DNA of 64,000 nucleotides from Nitrospira sp. (GCA_024331045.1 JANDJC010000011.1:1-64000); one strand, 5' to 3'; positions 48,108 to 57,363 are shown, counted from the stretch's first letter. Made by a program: numbers and translations. Notes: generated by a model not told the origin, from the letters alone.

Positions 48108-48137
48108 GCGAGCTGCCGGTCAAGACCGGCAGCTCGC
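48108..48137 (+). terminator. Strong hairpin after cytochrome c gene
   Basis: GCGAGCTGCCGGT-CAAG-ACCGGCAGCTCGC is a perfect 13-bp stem with a tetraloop, 38 nt after the cytochrome stop. It is followed by TTCAC rather than a clear U-run, so termination may be incomplete or work in concert with Rho. Confidence 0.7.
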
Positions 48138-48570
48138 TTCACAATGACCTTCTCCTCTGTGCTGGTGCTCCTCCCCACCCACCGAGCATGTTTCTGTCAA
48201 AAGTTTGGTCAGCGCGCATCCTTTCATAACACTTCATAACGCTCCGTTGTTGTTTCCCGTGCTTCCGCTTGTTGTTCTGGGGCCATGGCGAGTCAATGAC
48301 ACGGGACAGATGCTCTGATCCATCGTCAGAAAGATGGTGAGGGACAATTGCTCATCGTCTCGCCAATCCGTTGGCCGCAGCTCACCATCGGCACTATCCC
48401 TCATCGAAAGAGCTTTCCCGCGAGGCTCGTCTGCTTTGATCGGCTTTGTCACCTTTCTATGTGTCTACCTACCAAATGCAATTAGCGGTAAGTTGACCAG
48501 TTGTGAGATACCGACCGCCTATCCACATGGGCAGCCCCTTTTTTCTTCTCACTAAGAGGAGTAGGCTGTG
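48138..48570. other. Gene-poor spacer before the sigma-54 regulator
   Basis: No convincing gene is seen. The region has a direct repeat of TTCATAAC with a 10-nt period (48223-48240), and short frames on both strands without ribosome-binding sites or family similarity. It should hold the promoter of the sigma-54 regulator, but none is clear. Confidence 0.5.
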
Positions 48571-48603
48571 ATGCAAGGGCCACTAAACTGGAACAGGATC
48601 TGA
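48571..48603 (+). CDS. Possible 10-residue leader peptide upstream of sigma-54 regulator
   Basis: A short frame (MQGPLNWNRI) starts at the ATG at 48571, preceded by GAGGAG at suitable spacing. It ends 14 nt upstream of the ATG at 48618, whose own ribosome-binding site is poor. Translational coupling or a leader-peptide role would explain this, but chance is possible. Confidence 0.3.
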   Translation: MQGPLNWNRI

Positions 48604-48617
48604 CCCAAGACGGTGTC

Positions 48618-49967
48618 ATGCCTTCATCGATCATCCTGCTGATCACGAAAGATCCCGCTCTGTCACGGCTTCTTCAGACCGCGGTTCCGGAGTCCAGCAC
48701 CATTTTGACGGCATCAACCATTGTCGAAGCTATGAGGCTCTGGCAAACGACCACCCCCTCTCTGGTCGTTTGTGAAGGCCCGCCTCAGTCCGTGATGCCT
48801 TTGTTGGAGTTCTCACAGCAGACTACCCCGCTTTGTCCCATTCTTGTAATCGCAGAGGGCCATTCGGTAAGGGATGCCGTCACGGTCATGCGATCCGGGG
48901 CAGCCGACTATCTCGTCAAGCCGGTCACCGCCGAAGAACTTCGGACCGTGGTCGCTCGATTGCTGCATCGACCGTCCGTCGAGACCATGCCTGCCTTACA
49001 TGATCGCTTTGCCCAGATCATTAGCGTCTCTGCGCAAATGAATTTGATCAAACAACTCGCACGAGAAGTCGCCGCCACCGACGCGACCGTCCTGATTACC
49101 GGAGAAAGTGGAACCGGGAAGGAGCTCTTCGCTCAAGCCATCCATGCGGCCAGCCCGCGGGCACGAGGACCGCTCATCGCCCTCAACTGCGCTGGTATTC
49201 CCGAACCACTGCTGGAAGCGGAATTGTTCGGCTACCAACAAGGGGCATTCACCGACGCCAAACACTCAAAGCCGGGTCGCTTTCAACTGGCCGAAGGCGG
49301 CACCCTGTTCCTAGACGAGATCGGAGAAATGAGTGCGACGGCTCAAGCCAAACTTTTGCGTGTGCTGGAAGACCATGTGGTGGACCCTCTGGGGGCCACC
49401 AGGGGCCAGAAGGTGGACATTCGTATTGTCGCCGCGACGAACGAAGATCTACCCGCCCGCATTAAAGCAGGACAATTCCGCCTCGACCTCTACTACCGGC
49501 TCAACGTCTATCAACTCCGCATTCCTCCTCTCCGTGAGCGACCAGAAGACATCGAGGCAATTTTGATGGTTTTTCTGGAACGAGCACGCAGGGAGCGCGG
49601 GTGCCCCATTCGAGCCATCGCTCCAGAGGCCTTGGCGATCCTGAAGCGCCACGACTGGCCAGGCAACGTGCGGGAGCTCCACAATGTTGTGGAATGGCTC
49701 ACCATCACGTGCAAACATCAGACCATTCAACCGGAGCATCTTCCACCATCGGTCCGGCCTCTGCCTATTCAGAGCCGAGCCCAGAGTGAACACAGACCTT
49801 CTCTTCTAGACCTTGGGCTGTCACTTGAAGAGTTGGAAAAACATCTCCTTGAGGAAGCATTGGCGAGAGCGGCAGGCAATGTATCGGAAGCCAGCCGTTT
49901 GTTGAAGATCAGTCGCAATACGTTTCGTTACCGCATGGCCAAACACCATCTTCGGCCTCACCGTTAA
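48618..49967 (+). CDS. Sigma-54-dependent transcriptional activator with degenerate receiver
   Basis: This NtrC-family 449-residue protein has a receiver-like N-terminus, an AAA+ domain and a Fis-type HTH. The AAA+ motifs are Walker A GESGTGKE (162-169), the sigma-54 loop GAFTDA (209-214, one change from GAFTGA) and Walker B TLFLDEIGE. The HTH is near residues 425-449 (GNVSEASRLLKISRNTFRYR). The receiver lacks the acidic pocket (ILLITKDPAL), and its phosphoacceptor position is Glu53 in VVCEGPPQS; Lys101 in DYLVKP is kept. It may be constitutively active or controlled by another signal. It follows the nirK group, but a regulatory link is not shown. Confidence 0.9.
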   Translation: MPSSIILLITKDPALSRLLQTAVPESSTILTASTIVEAMRLWQTTTPSLVVCEGPPQSVMPLLEFSQQTTPLCPILVIAEGHSVRDAVTVMRSGAADYLVKPVTAEELRTVVARLLHRPSVETMPALHDRFAQIISVSAQMNLIKQLAREVAATDATVLITGESGTGKELFAQAIHAASPRARGPLIALNCAGIPEPLLEAELFGYQQGAFTDAKHSKPGRFQLAEGGTLFLDEIGEMSATAQAKLLRVLEDHVVDPLGATRGQKVDIRIVAATNEDLPARIKAGQFRLDLYYRLNVYQLRIPPLRERPEDIEAILMVFLERARRERGCPIRAIAPEALAILKRHDWPGNVRELHNVVEWLTITCKHQTIQPEHLPPSVRPLPIQSRAQSEHRPSLLDLGLSLEELEKHLLEEALARAAGNVSEASRLLKISRNTFRYRMAKHHLRPHR

Positions 49968-50060
49968 CAGCCCACGACCTTCCAGGACAGTCAGGACTTG
50001 CAACAGGATGCTCGTCCTTCCCTCGGTTTCCCTTTCAATATTTTTTCCCAGAAGACCCCT

Positions 50061-50087
50061 TAAGTAAAATGGGCGGCCATCCGATAG
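50061..50087 (+). promoter_or_regulatory. Sigma-28-like site upstream of second HD-GYP/kinase pair
   Basis: The sequence reads TAAG-N15-TCCGATAG, with correct spacing and the core CCGATA of the FliA -10. It lies 25 nt upstream of the ATG at 50113. It is weaker than the fliC and 28549 sites but has the same TAAG -35. Confidence 0.58.
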
Positions 50088-50112
50088 AGCTTCACGCTTC
50101 TGGGTGAGCTCT

Positions 50113-51402
50113 ATGCCCAAACGAACCATTCCCATTAGCCGCCTCCGAGTGGGTATGTATGTGGCGGGGCTTGATCGCTCCTGGTTTCGCACACCCTTTC
50201 TCCGCCATAGTTTTCTGATTCAAAGCGAGCAGGAAATCATGGCATTGCGACAATCCGGCGTTACTATGGTGGTCGTCGACACTGACTTGGGCAGAGATAT
50301 CGCCGATGAACGGGCGGTATCTCAGCCCGTTCCCACTTCTTCAGGTTCAGTGTCTCCCGCAACTCCCGCCCCCTCTACCACCGATATGACCGCCGACAAC
50401 AGGCCTCAGGCTCAAGCCCACGGCGATCCCTCACCATCGGTGGAGAGGCCATCCCCCCTTCAATTGGCAACCCACTTCTCTCATGCAAGACAACAGCGCG
50501 AGCAATGGGTTGCCCGGGCAAAGGCTCTTTTTGAAACGACGCGAGCGACGGATCTCATTGAGACCGATGAAGCTCGGGCTCTCATTGATGATGTGCTGAA
50601 AAACCTGCTCGAGCGGCAGGCCGCCTGCCTGGCGGTCCTGGGCATGGGACAACTTGACGCCACTCTGCAAGAACATGGCCTTACGGTGTGTACCCTTGCC
50701 CTCACGCTGGGAAAATCGATCGGATTCTCGGATGACCGTCTGCGCCAGCTTGGACTGGGATCCCTTCTGCACGACATCGGTCTGACTAAACTACCACACC
50801 ATATGATCAAACGGCCAAAGACCATGACTTCCGCCCAACAGTCAATTTATCTCACTCATACCGCCGAGGGCCGGAGAATTTTACAAAAAAGTGGGCTGAC
50901 GGCACCCGATCTTCTCTCGATGATCAGCTATCACCATCAATTGGAACATCCGACAGAGATCGCTGCCAACTCAATGTCCAACACCGACGTCATCAAGCTG
51001 ATCAGCGTGGTCGACCAGTACGACGAACTCTTAAGCGGTCAAACAGGCCTCCCTCCCATGTCATCGAGCCAGGCCTTGTCTCACCTCTATCAGCGTTTTC
51101 AGGCCCATACCGAATGGCAAGCGATGGTCTCATTGTTGATCAGAGTCATCGGCATCTATCCCCTGTACAGTGTCGTGTCCTTGACCAGCGGCGAGGTAGG
51201 TATCGTCGCCGCCATTAGTCCCGGAAAGGCTCATCTCCCCTACCTCTACCTCTGTCGAGACCACCTCCAACGCCCTTGTACCCCACCCATACCACTCGAC
51301 TTAACTCAGGAACCGGAGGGTGGTCGCCGTGTGAAAGAAGTGCTGGACCCACGGCGGTGCAGTATCGATATCGAGCAGGTACTCGAACAGGCGGCGGCAT
51401 GA
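50113..51402 (+). CDS. HD-GYP-like protein with degenerate GYP motif
   Basis: This 429-residue paralogue of the HD-GYP protein at 28609 has the DUF3391-like start (ISRLRVGMYVAGLDRSWFRT). The HD motif is kept in LGSLLHDIGLTKLPHHMI. The GYP segment is lost: HHQLEHPTEIAANS replaces the usual HHERxDGTGYP. It may therefore lack phosphodiesterase activity and act as a c-di-GMP-responsive or protein-binding module. A GTG three codons upstream (50104) is in frame. Its stop overlaps the downstream kinase ATG (ATGA). Confidence 0.87.
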   Translation: MPKRTIPISRLRVGMYVAGLDRSWFRTPFLRHSFLIQSEQEIMALRQSGVTMVVVDTDLGRDIADERAVSQPVPTSSGSVSPATPAPSTTDMTADNRPQAQAHGDPSPSVERPSPLQLATHFSHARQQREQWVARAKALFETTRATDLIETDEARALIDDVLKNLLERQAACLAVLGMGQLDATLQEHGLTVCTLALTLGKSIGFSDDRLRQLGLGSLLHDIGLTKLPHHMIKRPKTMTSAQQSIYLTHTAEGRRILQKSGLTAPDLLSMISYHHQLEHPTEIAANSMSNTDVIKLISVVDQYDELLSGQTGLPPMSSSQALSHLYQRFQAHTEWQAMVSLLIRVIGIYPLYSVVSLTSGEVGIVAAISPGKAHLPYLYLCRDHLQRPCTPPIPLDLTQEPEGGRRVKEVLDPRRCSIDIEQVLEQAAA

Positions 51403-53360
51403 CCATTTCTCTTCCCTTCTCTCCCAATTATTCCGCGCACCATCCCGACCCAACCTGGCTACCGACGCACCATGACCTCTTCCTCATTATGGAGGCGGCA
51501 GGTGACGCGTTGTTCGTCACAGATCAAAAAGGGCGTATTCTGTTTCACAATCCTGCCGCCCGCCAGTTGATTGGCAACCATCAAAGCGCAGTGGGTCAGC
51601 ATTTGCACGAACTTTTTCCGTGCGTCGCGAATCACGAAGAACGCATCGAGAGATGTCCTCTGGAGACGGCCCTGTCTTCTGGGCAGACCACCGCGCTGCC
51701 GCCTTACCGATGGACCAGGCCTGACGGCACCGTTCTGGACCTTTCCGCCACTTACTGGCCTCGCCTAAAAGGAACACAAGTAATTGGCGTCTTGGCGGTG
51801 ATTCAAAATCTGACGGCCCAGCAAGAAATGGAGCGGGATCTTCAACGAGTCGCCCGTCTGGCCGAGGACGCCCCCAATCCCATCGTTGAATTCGATGAAA
51901 GCGGCACGATGCTTTATGCCAACACAGCCGCTATCGAACTCATGAATATCGCAAGCAACCAGGGAGATTCTATTCGCGCGATCTTTCCGCCCACTCTTGA
52001 AGAGATCGTCCACATGTGTCTGGCGAGCAATCAACCGAGCGAACGATACGAACACGTTCTCGGCCCCATTGTGCTCGCCTGGACCTTTTTCCCACTTGGG
52101 GAGCTGCGTCAGGTTCGAGCCTATGGACTAGATGTTACAGCCGATGTGGAACTTCGACGGGCTAAGGAGAAAGCTGAAGAAACGGCCAAGGCCAAAGGCT
52201 TTTTCCTCGCAACCATGAGCCACGAACTCAGAACACCTATGAACGGTGTCCTCGGCTGCACAAGACTGCTCCAAGACACCCTTCTTACCGATCAGCAACA
52301 GGAATTGATTACCACGATACGACGATCCGCCGAGGCCTTGCTCGGGCTGGTGAACGACATTTTGGACTTCTCCAAAATCGAGGCGGGCAAAATGACTCTT
52401 GAAGTCGCCGACGTGGACTTGCGGTTGTTGGTCAAGGATGTGATCATGCTCCTCTCCGAATTGGCCAAACAAAAGGGGCTGACGCTGGTGAGCGAGGTCC
52501 GCGCGGACATCCCCTCTCTTTTTCGAGGAGACCCGGTGCGACTCAGACAGATACTCTTTAATCTGGTCGGAAACGCAATCAAGTTCACCGAACAGGGAGA
52601 AGTCAGCGTCATGGTTGACATTGCTCCCTCTCCATCTCCTCAAGCCGAATATATCCCCATTCGTTGGACCGTGAAGGACAGCGGTATCGGGATGACCCCA
52701 GAGCAGTTAAACCGACTGTTTCAAGCCTATGCCCAAGCCGACGCCTCCACGACACGGCGCTTCGGCGGAACAGGATTGGGCTTGATGATCTGCCGCCAAC
52801 TCGTCACCATGATGGGCGGCACTATCACCGTCGAAAGCGAGCCAGGAAAAGGAAGCACCTTTACCTACACCACAAACCTGTTGCCGGCGATTCAGCGCGC
52901 TCCTTCGTCCTCGTTGGATTCGACTCAGCGTGATCAAACTACCACCTCGCCACTTCCGCAGCGTATCCTGGTCGTCGATGATAACGAGATCAATCAAGTT
53001 GTCGCATGTAAATTCCTGCAAAAACTTGGCTGCCACGTCGAAGTGGCAAGAAACGGCAAGGAAGCTGTCGAATCGCTAGCGAGGGCGACTTATGATGTCG
53101 TCTTGATGGATTGCGAAATGCCTGTCATGGACGGCTATGAAGCCACCCGATCCATCCGGCACCAGGAGGAAAGTCAGAGAACCCGCCACCTTCCCATTAT
53201 CGCTATGACCGGCAACGCCTCGCCCGAGGACGCCCAGCGCTGCAAAGAGGCCGGCATGGACGATGTGGTGGTCAAGCCTCTCTCGCCGGCATCACTTCGT
53301 TCCGTGCTTGAACGTCTCTGCACAGAGCCCTACGCAACCAAGACACAAGACCACCGGTGA
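51399..53360 (+). CDS. Hybrid sensor histidine kinase (PAS-PAS-HisKA-HATPase-REC)
   Basis: The 653-residue cytoplasmic kinase is a paralogue of the one at 29859. Two PAS-like regions (about 25-135 and 150-245) precede HisKA, with FFLATMSHELRTPMN and phospho-His about 275. HATPase motifs are NLVGNAIKF, DSGIGM and GGTGLGL. One intact receiver follows (ILVVDDNEIN, Asp571 in LMDCEMPVMDG, Lys in VVVKPLS). Unlike the paralogue it lacks the pseudo-receiver and the Hpt domain. The ATG at 51399 overlaps the HD-GYP stop; a longer frame from 51276 was rejected. Confidence 0.92.
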   Translation: MTISLPFSPNYSAHHPDPTWLPTHHDLFLIMEAAGDALFVTDQKGRILFHNPAARQLIGNHQSAVGQHLHELFPCVANHEERIERCPLETALSSGQTTALPPYRWTRPDGTVLDLSATYWPRLKGTQVIGVLAVIQNLTAQQEMERDLQRVARLAEDAPNPIVEFDESGTMLYANTAAIELMNIASNQGDSIRAIFPPTLEEIVHMCLASNQPSERYEHVLGPIVLAWTFFPLGELRQVRAYGLDVTADVELRRAKEKAEETAKAKGFFLATMSHELRTPMNGVLGCTRLLQDTLLTDQQQELITTIRRSAEALLGLVNDILDFSKIEAGKMTLEVADVDLRLLVKDVIMLLSELAKQKGLTLVSEVRADIPSLFRGDPVRLRQILFNLVGNAIKFTEQGEVSVMVDIAPSPSPQAEYIPIRWTVKDSGIGMTPEQLNRLFQAYAQADASTTRRFGGTGLGLMICRQLVTMMGGTITVESEPGKGSTFTYTTNLLPAIQRAPSSSLDSTQRDQTTTSPLPQRILVVDDNEINQVVACKFLQKLGCHVEVARNGKEAVESLARATYDVVLMDCEMPVMDGYEATRSIRHQEESQRTRHLPIIAMTGNASPEDAQRCKEAGMDDVVVKPLSPASLRSVLERLCTEPYATKTQDHR

Positions 53361-53950
53361 GAAATGAGATCGCTCGCTGAGCTGATTCCACCAACCTTCG
53401 ACCAAAACTACGAGAACTTACAAACTGTGACACGACGGACGGGTAGAGCGTGCCGCCAAGCTTTTCTTGACGGTTGACGGCACACATTCCATGTTGATTT
53501 CTATGTTGCTTTTCGACTGCAAACCCGATCGAGAAGAGCCTGGGCTGAAGCCGGCCGCTTTGCAGATACAGCCCGCTCCCTTTTCTCATTGTCCGCAGAG
53601 AGAAGGGCAACCCGGCCATTGCCCTTTCCCCTCACGACCTTCATGAGTTTGCTGGAAGGACACCCTTACGAGCACGAGATGGCCATACATGAGATATCCC
53701 CTTCTCAGCAAAGCTCTCGGCAAGCTCTACCGGCCACGCTAGAAGGCTCATCCCGCACCTCGATGTAAAATTCATAGTGGCATGCTTCCATCTACCACAC
53801 AAGGTAGGATCTGTTCGGTAACCTTTGACGGGTAGGATAAAGAAGACCCCTCCCTCGCTAGCACCCCGGCATGAAAAACTCATGCTCTTTGGACTTTACA
53901 CCACTCCTGGTTGCGACACCCCGTTTCGGCACACCTCGCTCAGAGGGAGA
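53361..53950. other. Gene-poor region downstream of the second kinase
   Basis: I see no supported gene here. An imperfect inverted repeat (GTGCCGCCAA at 53450-53459 against TTGACGGCAC at 53474-53483) could end the kinase transcript. A 7-bp tandem TTGACGG lies at 53467-53480. Small frames on both strands lack ribosome-binding sites or family similarity. Confidence 0.5.
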
Positions 53951-54052
53951 TCAATACTGTTGAATGCCAACCATGCTCGTAATCATGGCGACAATTCCTA
54001 TCACGACCCCTGTAACAATGACCCCGTAAATCACTAGCTTAAGGTGATCCAT
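53951..54052 (-). CDS. Small single-TM membrane protein (33 residues)
   Basis: The ATG at 54052 is preceded by AAGGAGG at 6-nt spacing, and the frame runs 33 codons to a TGA. The product starts MDHLKLVIYG and is a single hydrophobic helix with few charges (VIVTGVVIGIVAMITSMV), ending GIQQY. That pattern is typical of a small inner-membrane protein. The family is not recognisable at this length. Its location beside the nirK and kinase regions gives no clear role. Existence is supported by the strong ribosome-binding site and the clean TM composition. Confidence 0.55.
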   Translation of the reverse strand: MDHLKLVIYGVIVTGVVIGIVAMITSMVGIQQY

Positions 54053-54568
54053 GCAATGCCTCCTTATGGTTGGGAAAAGGTGATGCTTTCCTTACCATTG
54101 ATGAAGAGGGAGTGTCAAGATTTTCGTTGGGGTACCCGCTCTCGCTACACCGAAGCCCCAACGTCTTTCTTCCCACTGGCATCATGGAAGGAGATAGTGA
54201 TCGCATCCTTGTTTCCCTTCTGATTTGTGCTCCCTTTCAAAAGGACCATTCCTCTCCCTCTAATAATGAGGCTCTTCGTTAGGCCGACTTGTTGGTTCTC
54301 TTTGCACGATAGTTTCACATGCCTCATCACCGACAGCACGACTCGCCCTCTCCATGCAAGACGCAGATCGGTTCACTCCTATTCTGCCCCCTAAACGGGA
54401 ATCGTCAAAACCCACGGGGAACGAAACAGGACCACACTGTCCGTTCTAAAGCAATGACCGCCACTGACATGGGCTGACACCCCCACGCATGAACGGCCAA
54501 GATAAGCAACCGACCAAGAACAGCGTGGTTCTTGGGGAGAAGGTATGAGTATGAATTGAGGGGGTTTA
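54053..54568. other. Gene-poor region between two small genes
   Basis: No supported gene is seen. An 8-bp perfect inverted repeat (CGTTGGGG at 54125-54132, CCCCAACG at 54156-54163) is followed by a T/C-rich run on the plus strand. A 64-residue minus-strand frame at 54145-54339 has no clear ribosome-binding site. Confidence 0.45.
54514..54535 (-). terminator. Stem-loop downstream of small gene 54569-54784
   Basis: CCAAGAAC-AGCGTG-GTTCTTGG is a perfect 8-bp stem located 33 nt after the stop of the small minus-strand gene. No U-run follows in the transcript direction, so it may not be a full terminator. Confidence 0.4.
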
Positions 54569-54784
54569 CTAAAAGGTGTCCATATCGATGACTTCTGTTT
54601 CTTCCCAGAGATTCTTCCATTCAGCTTCAGCCAGGGCTCTATTCCGATCCTCCTCTGTATCGTCGCCGAATTGATGAGCAACCTCATCTGTTTGACGAAC
54701 CAGTTGGCTTGGGCGATCTGAAGAACAGACCTGGTGCTCGGAAACCCGCCTCCGTTTCTGCTCCGGATTCAAATTAACGGGCAT
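54569..54784 (-). CDS. Small hypothetical protein (71 residues)
   Basis: The ATG at 54784 has GAGGAG 8 nt upstream. The product starts MPVNLNPEQKRRRVSEHQVC and is highly charged and soluble, with an acidic C-terminus (EWKNLWEETEVIDMDTF). I recognise no family. It precedes mutS2 on the opposite side of a short spacer and is transcribed in the same direction. Confidence 0.55.
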   Translation of the reverse strand: MPVNLNPEQKRRRVSEHQVCSSDRPSQLVRQTDEVAHQFGDDTEEDRNRALAEAEWKNLWEETEVIDMDTF

Positions 54785-54915
54785 GGGGCATTCTCCTCGT
54801 GATGGTCGCTTTCATTCCTAAGATCTTTGGCTTTTCTCCCTCAGCCGGTTGTTGGTCGACTCACCGAAGAAGATTAATTCTTGCCAACCGGCAACTCATC
54901 TTTTCTCCGATTAAA

Positions 54916-57363
54916 TCATAGCAGCTTGACCACCGTGACTCCATCTCCTCCTGCGGCCCGATCAGCAAGATGAAATTCCGCCACATATGGAGACCCCTTT
55001 AGATAGTCGTGCAAAGCGGCCTTCAGCCGACCAGTCCCGTGCCCGTGAACGATACGGATCGTGGAAACGCCGTTCAACATGGCTCGGTCCAGAACAGAGA
55101 CGACGCGATCAAGAGCGTCATCCGCTCTGCACCCACGCACATCGATCACCGTCTCCGCTTCAACATGCCAGTTTTCTTCTTCCAACGATCGTCGATCGGT
55201 CCGAAACGGGGACCCTTGAGTGGACGACTGAACAGTTGGCGATAGATCACTAGCCTGAGCCTGGCGGGGCAGGCCGATCAAATTTGAAACAGCCGCCATA
55301 ATCTCCCCCTCTCCTACCTTGACACGCACTCGCTTTTTTCCCGCCGGTCTTTCTAGCAAACTCCCCCTCATCCCCAAACCGGCAATTTCCACCCTATCAC
55401 CCACATCGAGCTGTTCAACCGGGACGGATTCATCAGTTGGCGTAACGATTTGCTTCACCCGCTCCTCGACCTCATTGAATCGCCGCTTGATCTCGCCAAC
55501 CTCCCGCGGCCTTTGCTCCCGTTTGATCGCATCCACCATCGCCCGAACCTCCGCCCACGCCTGTCGGAGCTGCTCATCGACTTTCCTTCTGAGCATCTTC
55601 CGCACTGCAGATTCCTCCCGTTCCAACTTGGCCTTGAGGATCCTGGCCTCGACGGCCGCCTGTTCTGCTTCTTCTCTTGCTCGTCTCGCCCGCTCAAGAT
55701 CCTCGATCAATCGTTGTTGTTGCAGTTGCAAATCCGCCATCATGCGATCAAGCCTGTGGCCGTCAGGGTGCAATCGCCGCCTGGCGTCATCGATGATGTC
55801 CCGATCCATGCCCAACCGGCTGGCAATTTCCAAAGCTGAAGACTTACCGGGGATCCCCATGAATAATTTGTAGGTGGGAGCCAGTCGTTCCATATCAAGC
55901 CCCACGCTGGCATTGGCAAAGCCCGGAGTCGTTTGCGCCAATTCTTTGAGTGTCCGATAATGGGTGGTGACCACTACTTTCATAGCGAACGTCGCCAGTC
56001 GACACAGGACCGCTTCAGCCAAAGCTGCTCCTTCCTCCGGATCAGTCGAGGTCACCGGTTCATCAAGCAGCACCAATGTCTGCATCGTGTGCATCCCTTG
56101 TAGTCCCCGACCCTCCTCTTCCCTGTTCGCTTCTGAGAGAAGCTGCACGATCTGCACAATGTGTGCGGAGAAACTGGAAAGGTCTCGGCTTAAGTCTTGC
56201 GCATCTCCGATATCGGCATAGCACCTTGTAAAAAGGGCCATCTCGGACTCCGGCGCACAGGGTACATGAAGTCCCGCCCGCACCATGAACGAATAGAGGC
56301 CAATCATTTTGAGCGCCACGGTCTTTCCACCCGTGTTGGGACCCGAAATGACGAGAACTCGAACCGTCTCATCCGCGATGATGTCGTTCGGCACCACCTG
56401 CTCCCTGGAAACCACAAGCAAGGGATGTCGCGCCTGTTTCAACACCACGCGCCCTTCTTCATTCAACGAGACCGGATGGCATTGCAGTCGTCGGCTCAAC
56501 TCCGCCTTCGCGTGGAGACAGTCCCATTCGGCAAGCCTCTCCGCTCCTTGAGCAATCGCATCCGCGTGGGACACCACCAACAGGGTCAATTCGTGCAAGA
56601 TGCGACGAACTTCCCGTTCCACATTCAGCTCAGCGACTTTGATGGCATTGTTCAGTTCGATCAATTCATGAGGCTCAAGAAAAACCGTTGCGCCACTGAC
56701 GGAGACATCGTGGACGATGCCCGACACCCTTCCTCTCATTTCGGCCTTGACCGGCAAGACATACCGTCCTTCCCGTTGCGCGAAATACAACTCTTGCAGC
56801 ACCTCTCGGTAAGTCGGCGAGTGAAGCATGCACTCGAGCCGTTCACGCATGGTCTGCTTCAATTCATGAGCGTGTTGAGCCAGCCGCGCGAGTGTCGGCG
56901 TCGCCGATTCTTTGACCGACCCGCCTGGCTCAATCGCCCCCTCAATCGCCAACCGAATAGGATGCACCTTCCGCATCACGGCCCGTAGCGGCTCTACCAC
57001 CCGGCCTAGAGCGCTCCCCGGCATTACATGGCGCGCCGCGTATCCAACCACTGCCTCCAGCACAGCAATGACCACCGCGCAATTCCAGAGCTCGGAGGCT
57101 GTCAGTTCTCCTCCCTTGGCTGCCCGTTTTACAATGTCGCGAAGATCAGGAAATCGCAGGTCGGGCATTGGCTCGCCTCTGTCGAGTAACTCCACCATGT
57201 CGGTCGTTTCCTGCTGACGCGACCGAGCCTCGGCCAGATTGACGGCAAGCAACGGAGCCCGACACTTCTCCTCCCCTTGCACCGATTGCGCGTGCTCGGC
57301 CAAGAGAGCCAGAAGACGAGGCCACTCCAACACCCGCGCGGCGTTGGGCAGGGTGTCATCCAT
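54916..57363 (-). CDS. mutS2: MutS2 family endonuclease/ATPase
   Basis: MutS2 (815 residues) acts on recombination intermediates or on collided ribosomes in some bacteria. The ATPase has Walker A GPNTGGKT (341-348). Walker B is LVLLDEPVTSTDPEEG, where the usual LGAGTD segment is changed. A coiled coil lies near residues 510-600. The Smr nuclease domain at the C-terminus has IDVRGCRADDALD and HGHGTGRLK. It is divergent from gap. The unusual Walker B neighbourhood keeps Asp and Glu and so should still bind Mg and ATP. Confidence 0.95.
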   Translation of the reverse strand: MDDTLPNAARVLEWPRLLALLAEHAQSVQGEEKCRAPLLAVNLAEARSRQQETTDMVELLDRGEPMPDLRFPDLRDIVKRAAKGGELTASELWNCAVVIAVLEAVVGYAARHVMPGSALGRVVEPLRAVMRKVHPIRLAIEGAIEPGGSVKESATPTLARLAQHAHELKQTMRERLECMLHSPTYREVLQELYFAQREGRYVLPVKAEMRGRVSGIVHDVSVSGATVFLEPHELIELNNAIKVAELNVEREVRRILHELTLLVVSHADAIAQGAERLAEWDCLHAKAELSRRLQCHPVSLNEEGRVVLKQARHPLLVVSREQVVPNDIIADETVRVLVISGPNTGGKTVALKMIGLYSFMVRAGLHVPCAPESEMALFTRCYADIGDAQDLSRDLSSFSAHIVQIVQLLSEANREEEGRGLQGMHTMQTLVLLDEPVTSTDPEEGAALAEAVLCRLATFAMKVVVTTHYRTLKELAQTTPGFANASVGLDMERLAPTYKLFMGIPGKSSALEIASRLGMDRDIIDDARRRLHPDGHRLDRMMADLQLQQQRLIEDLERARRAREEAEQAAVEARILKAKLEREESAVRKMLRRKVDEQLRQAWAEVRAMVDAIKREQRPREVGEIKRRFNEVEERVKQIVTPTDESVPVEQLDVGDRVEIAGLGMRGSLLERPAGKKRVRVKVGEGEIMAAVSNLIGLPRQAQASDLSPTVQSSTQGSPFRTDRRSLEEENWHVEAETVIDVRGCRADDALDRVVSVLDRAMLNGVSTIRIVHGHGTGRLKAALHDYLKGSPYVAEFHLADRAAGGDGVTVVKLL

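Noticed and set aside
48334..48555. 73-residue plus-strand frame before the sigma-54 regulator
   Set aside because: No ribosome-binding site, and low-complexity Ser-rich composition.
53641..53883. 80-residue minus-strand frame
   Set aside because: No ribosome-binding site, and mixed composition typical of non-coding sequence.
54145..54339. 64-residue minus-strand frame
   Set aside because: It lacks a clear ribosome-binding site and has no recognisable family, although its composition is protein-like.
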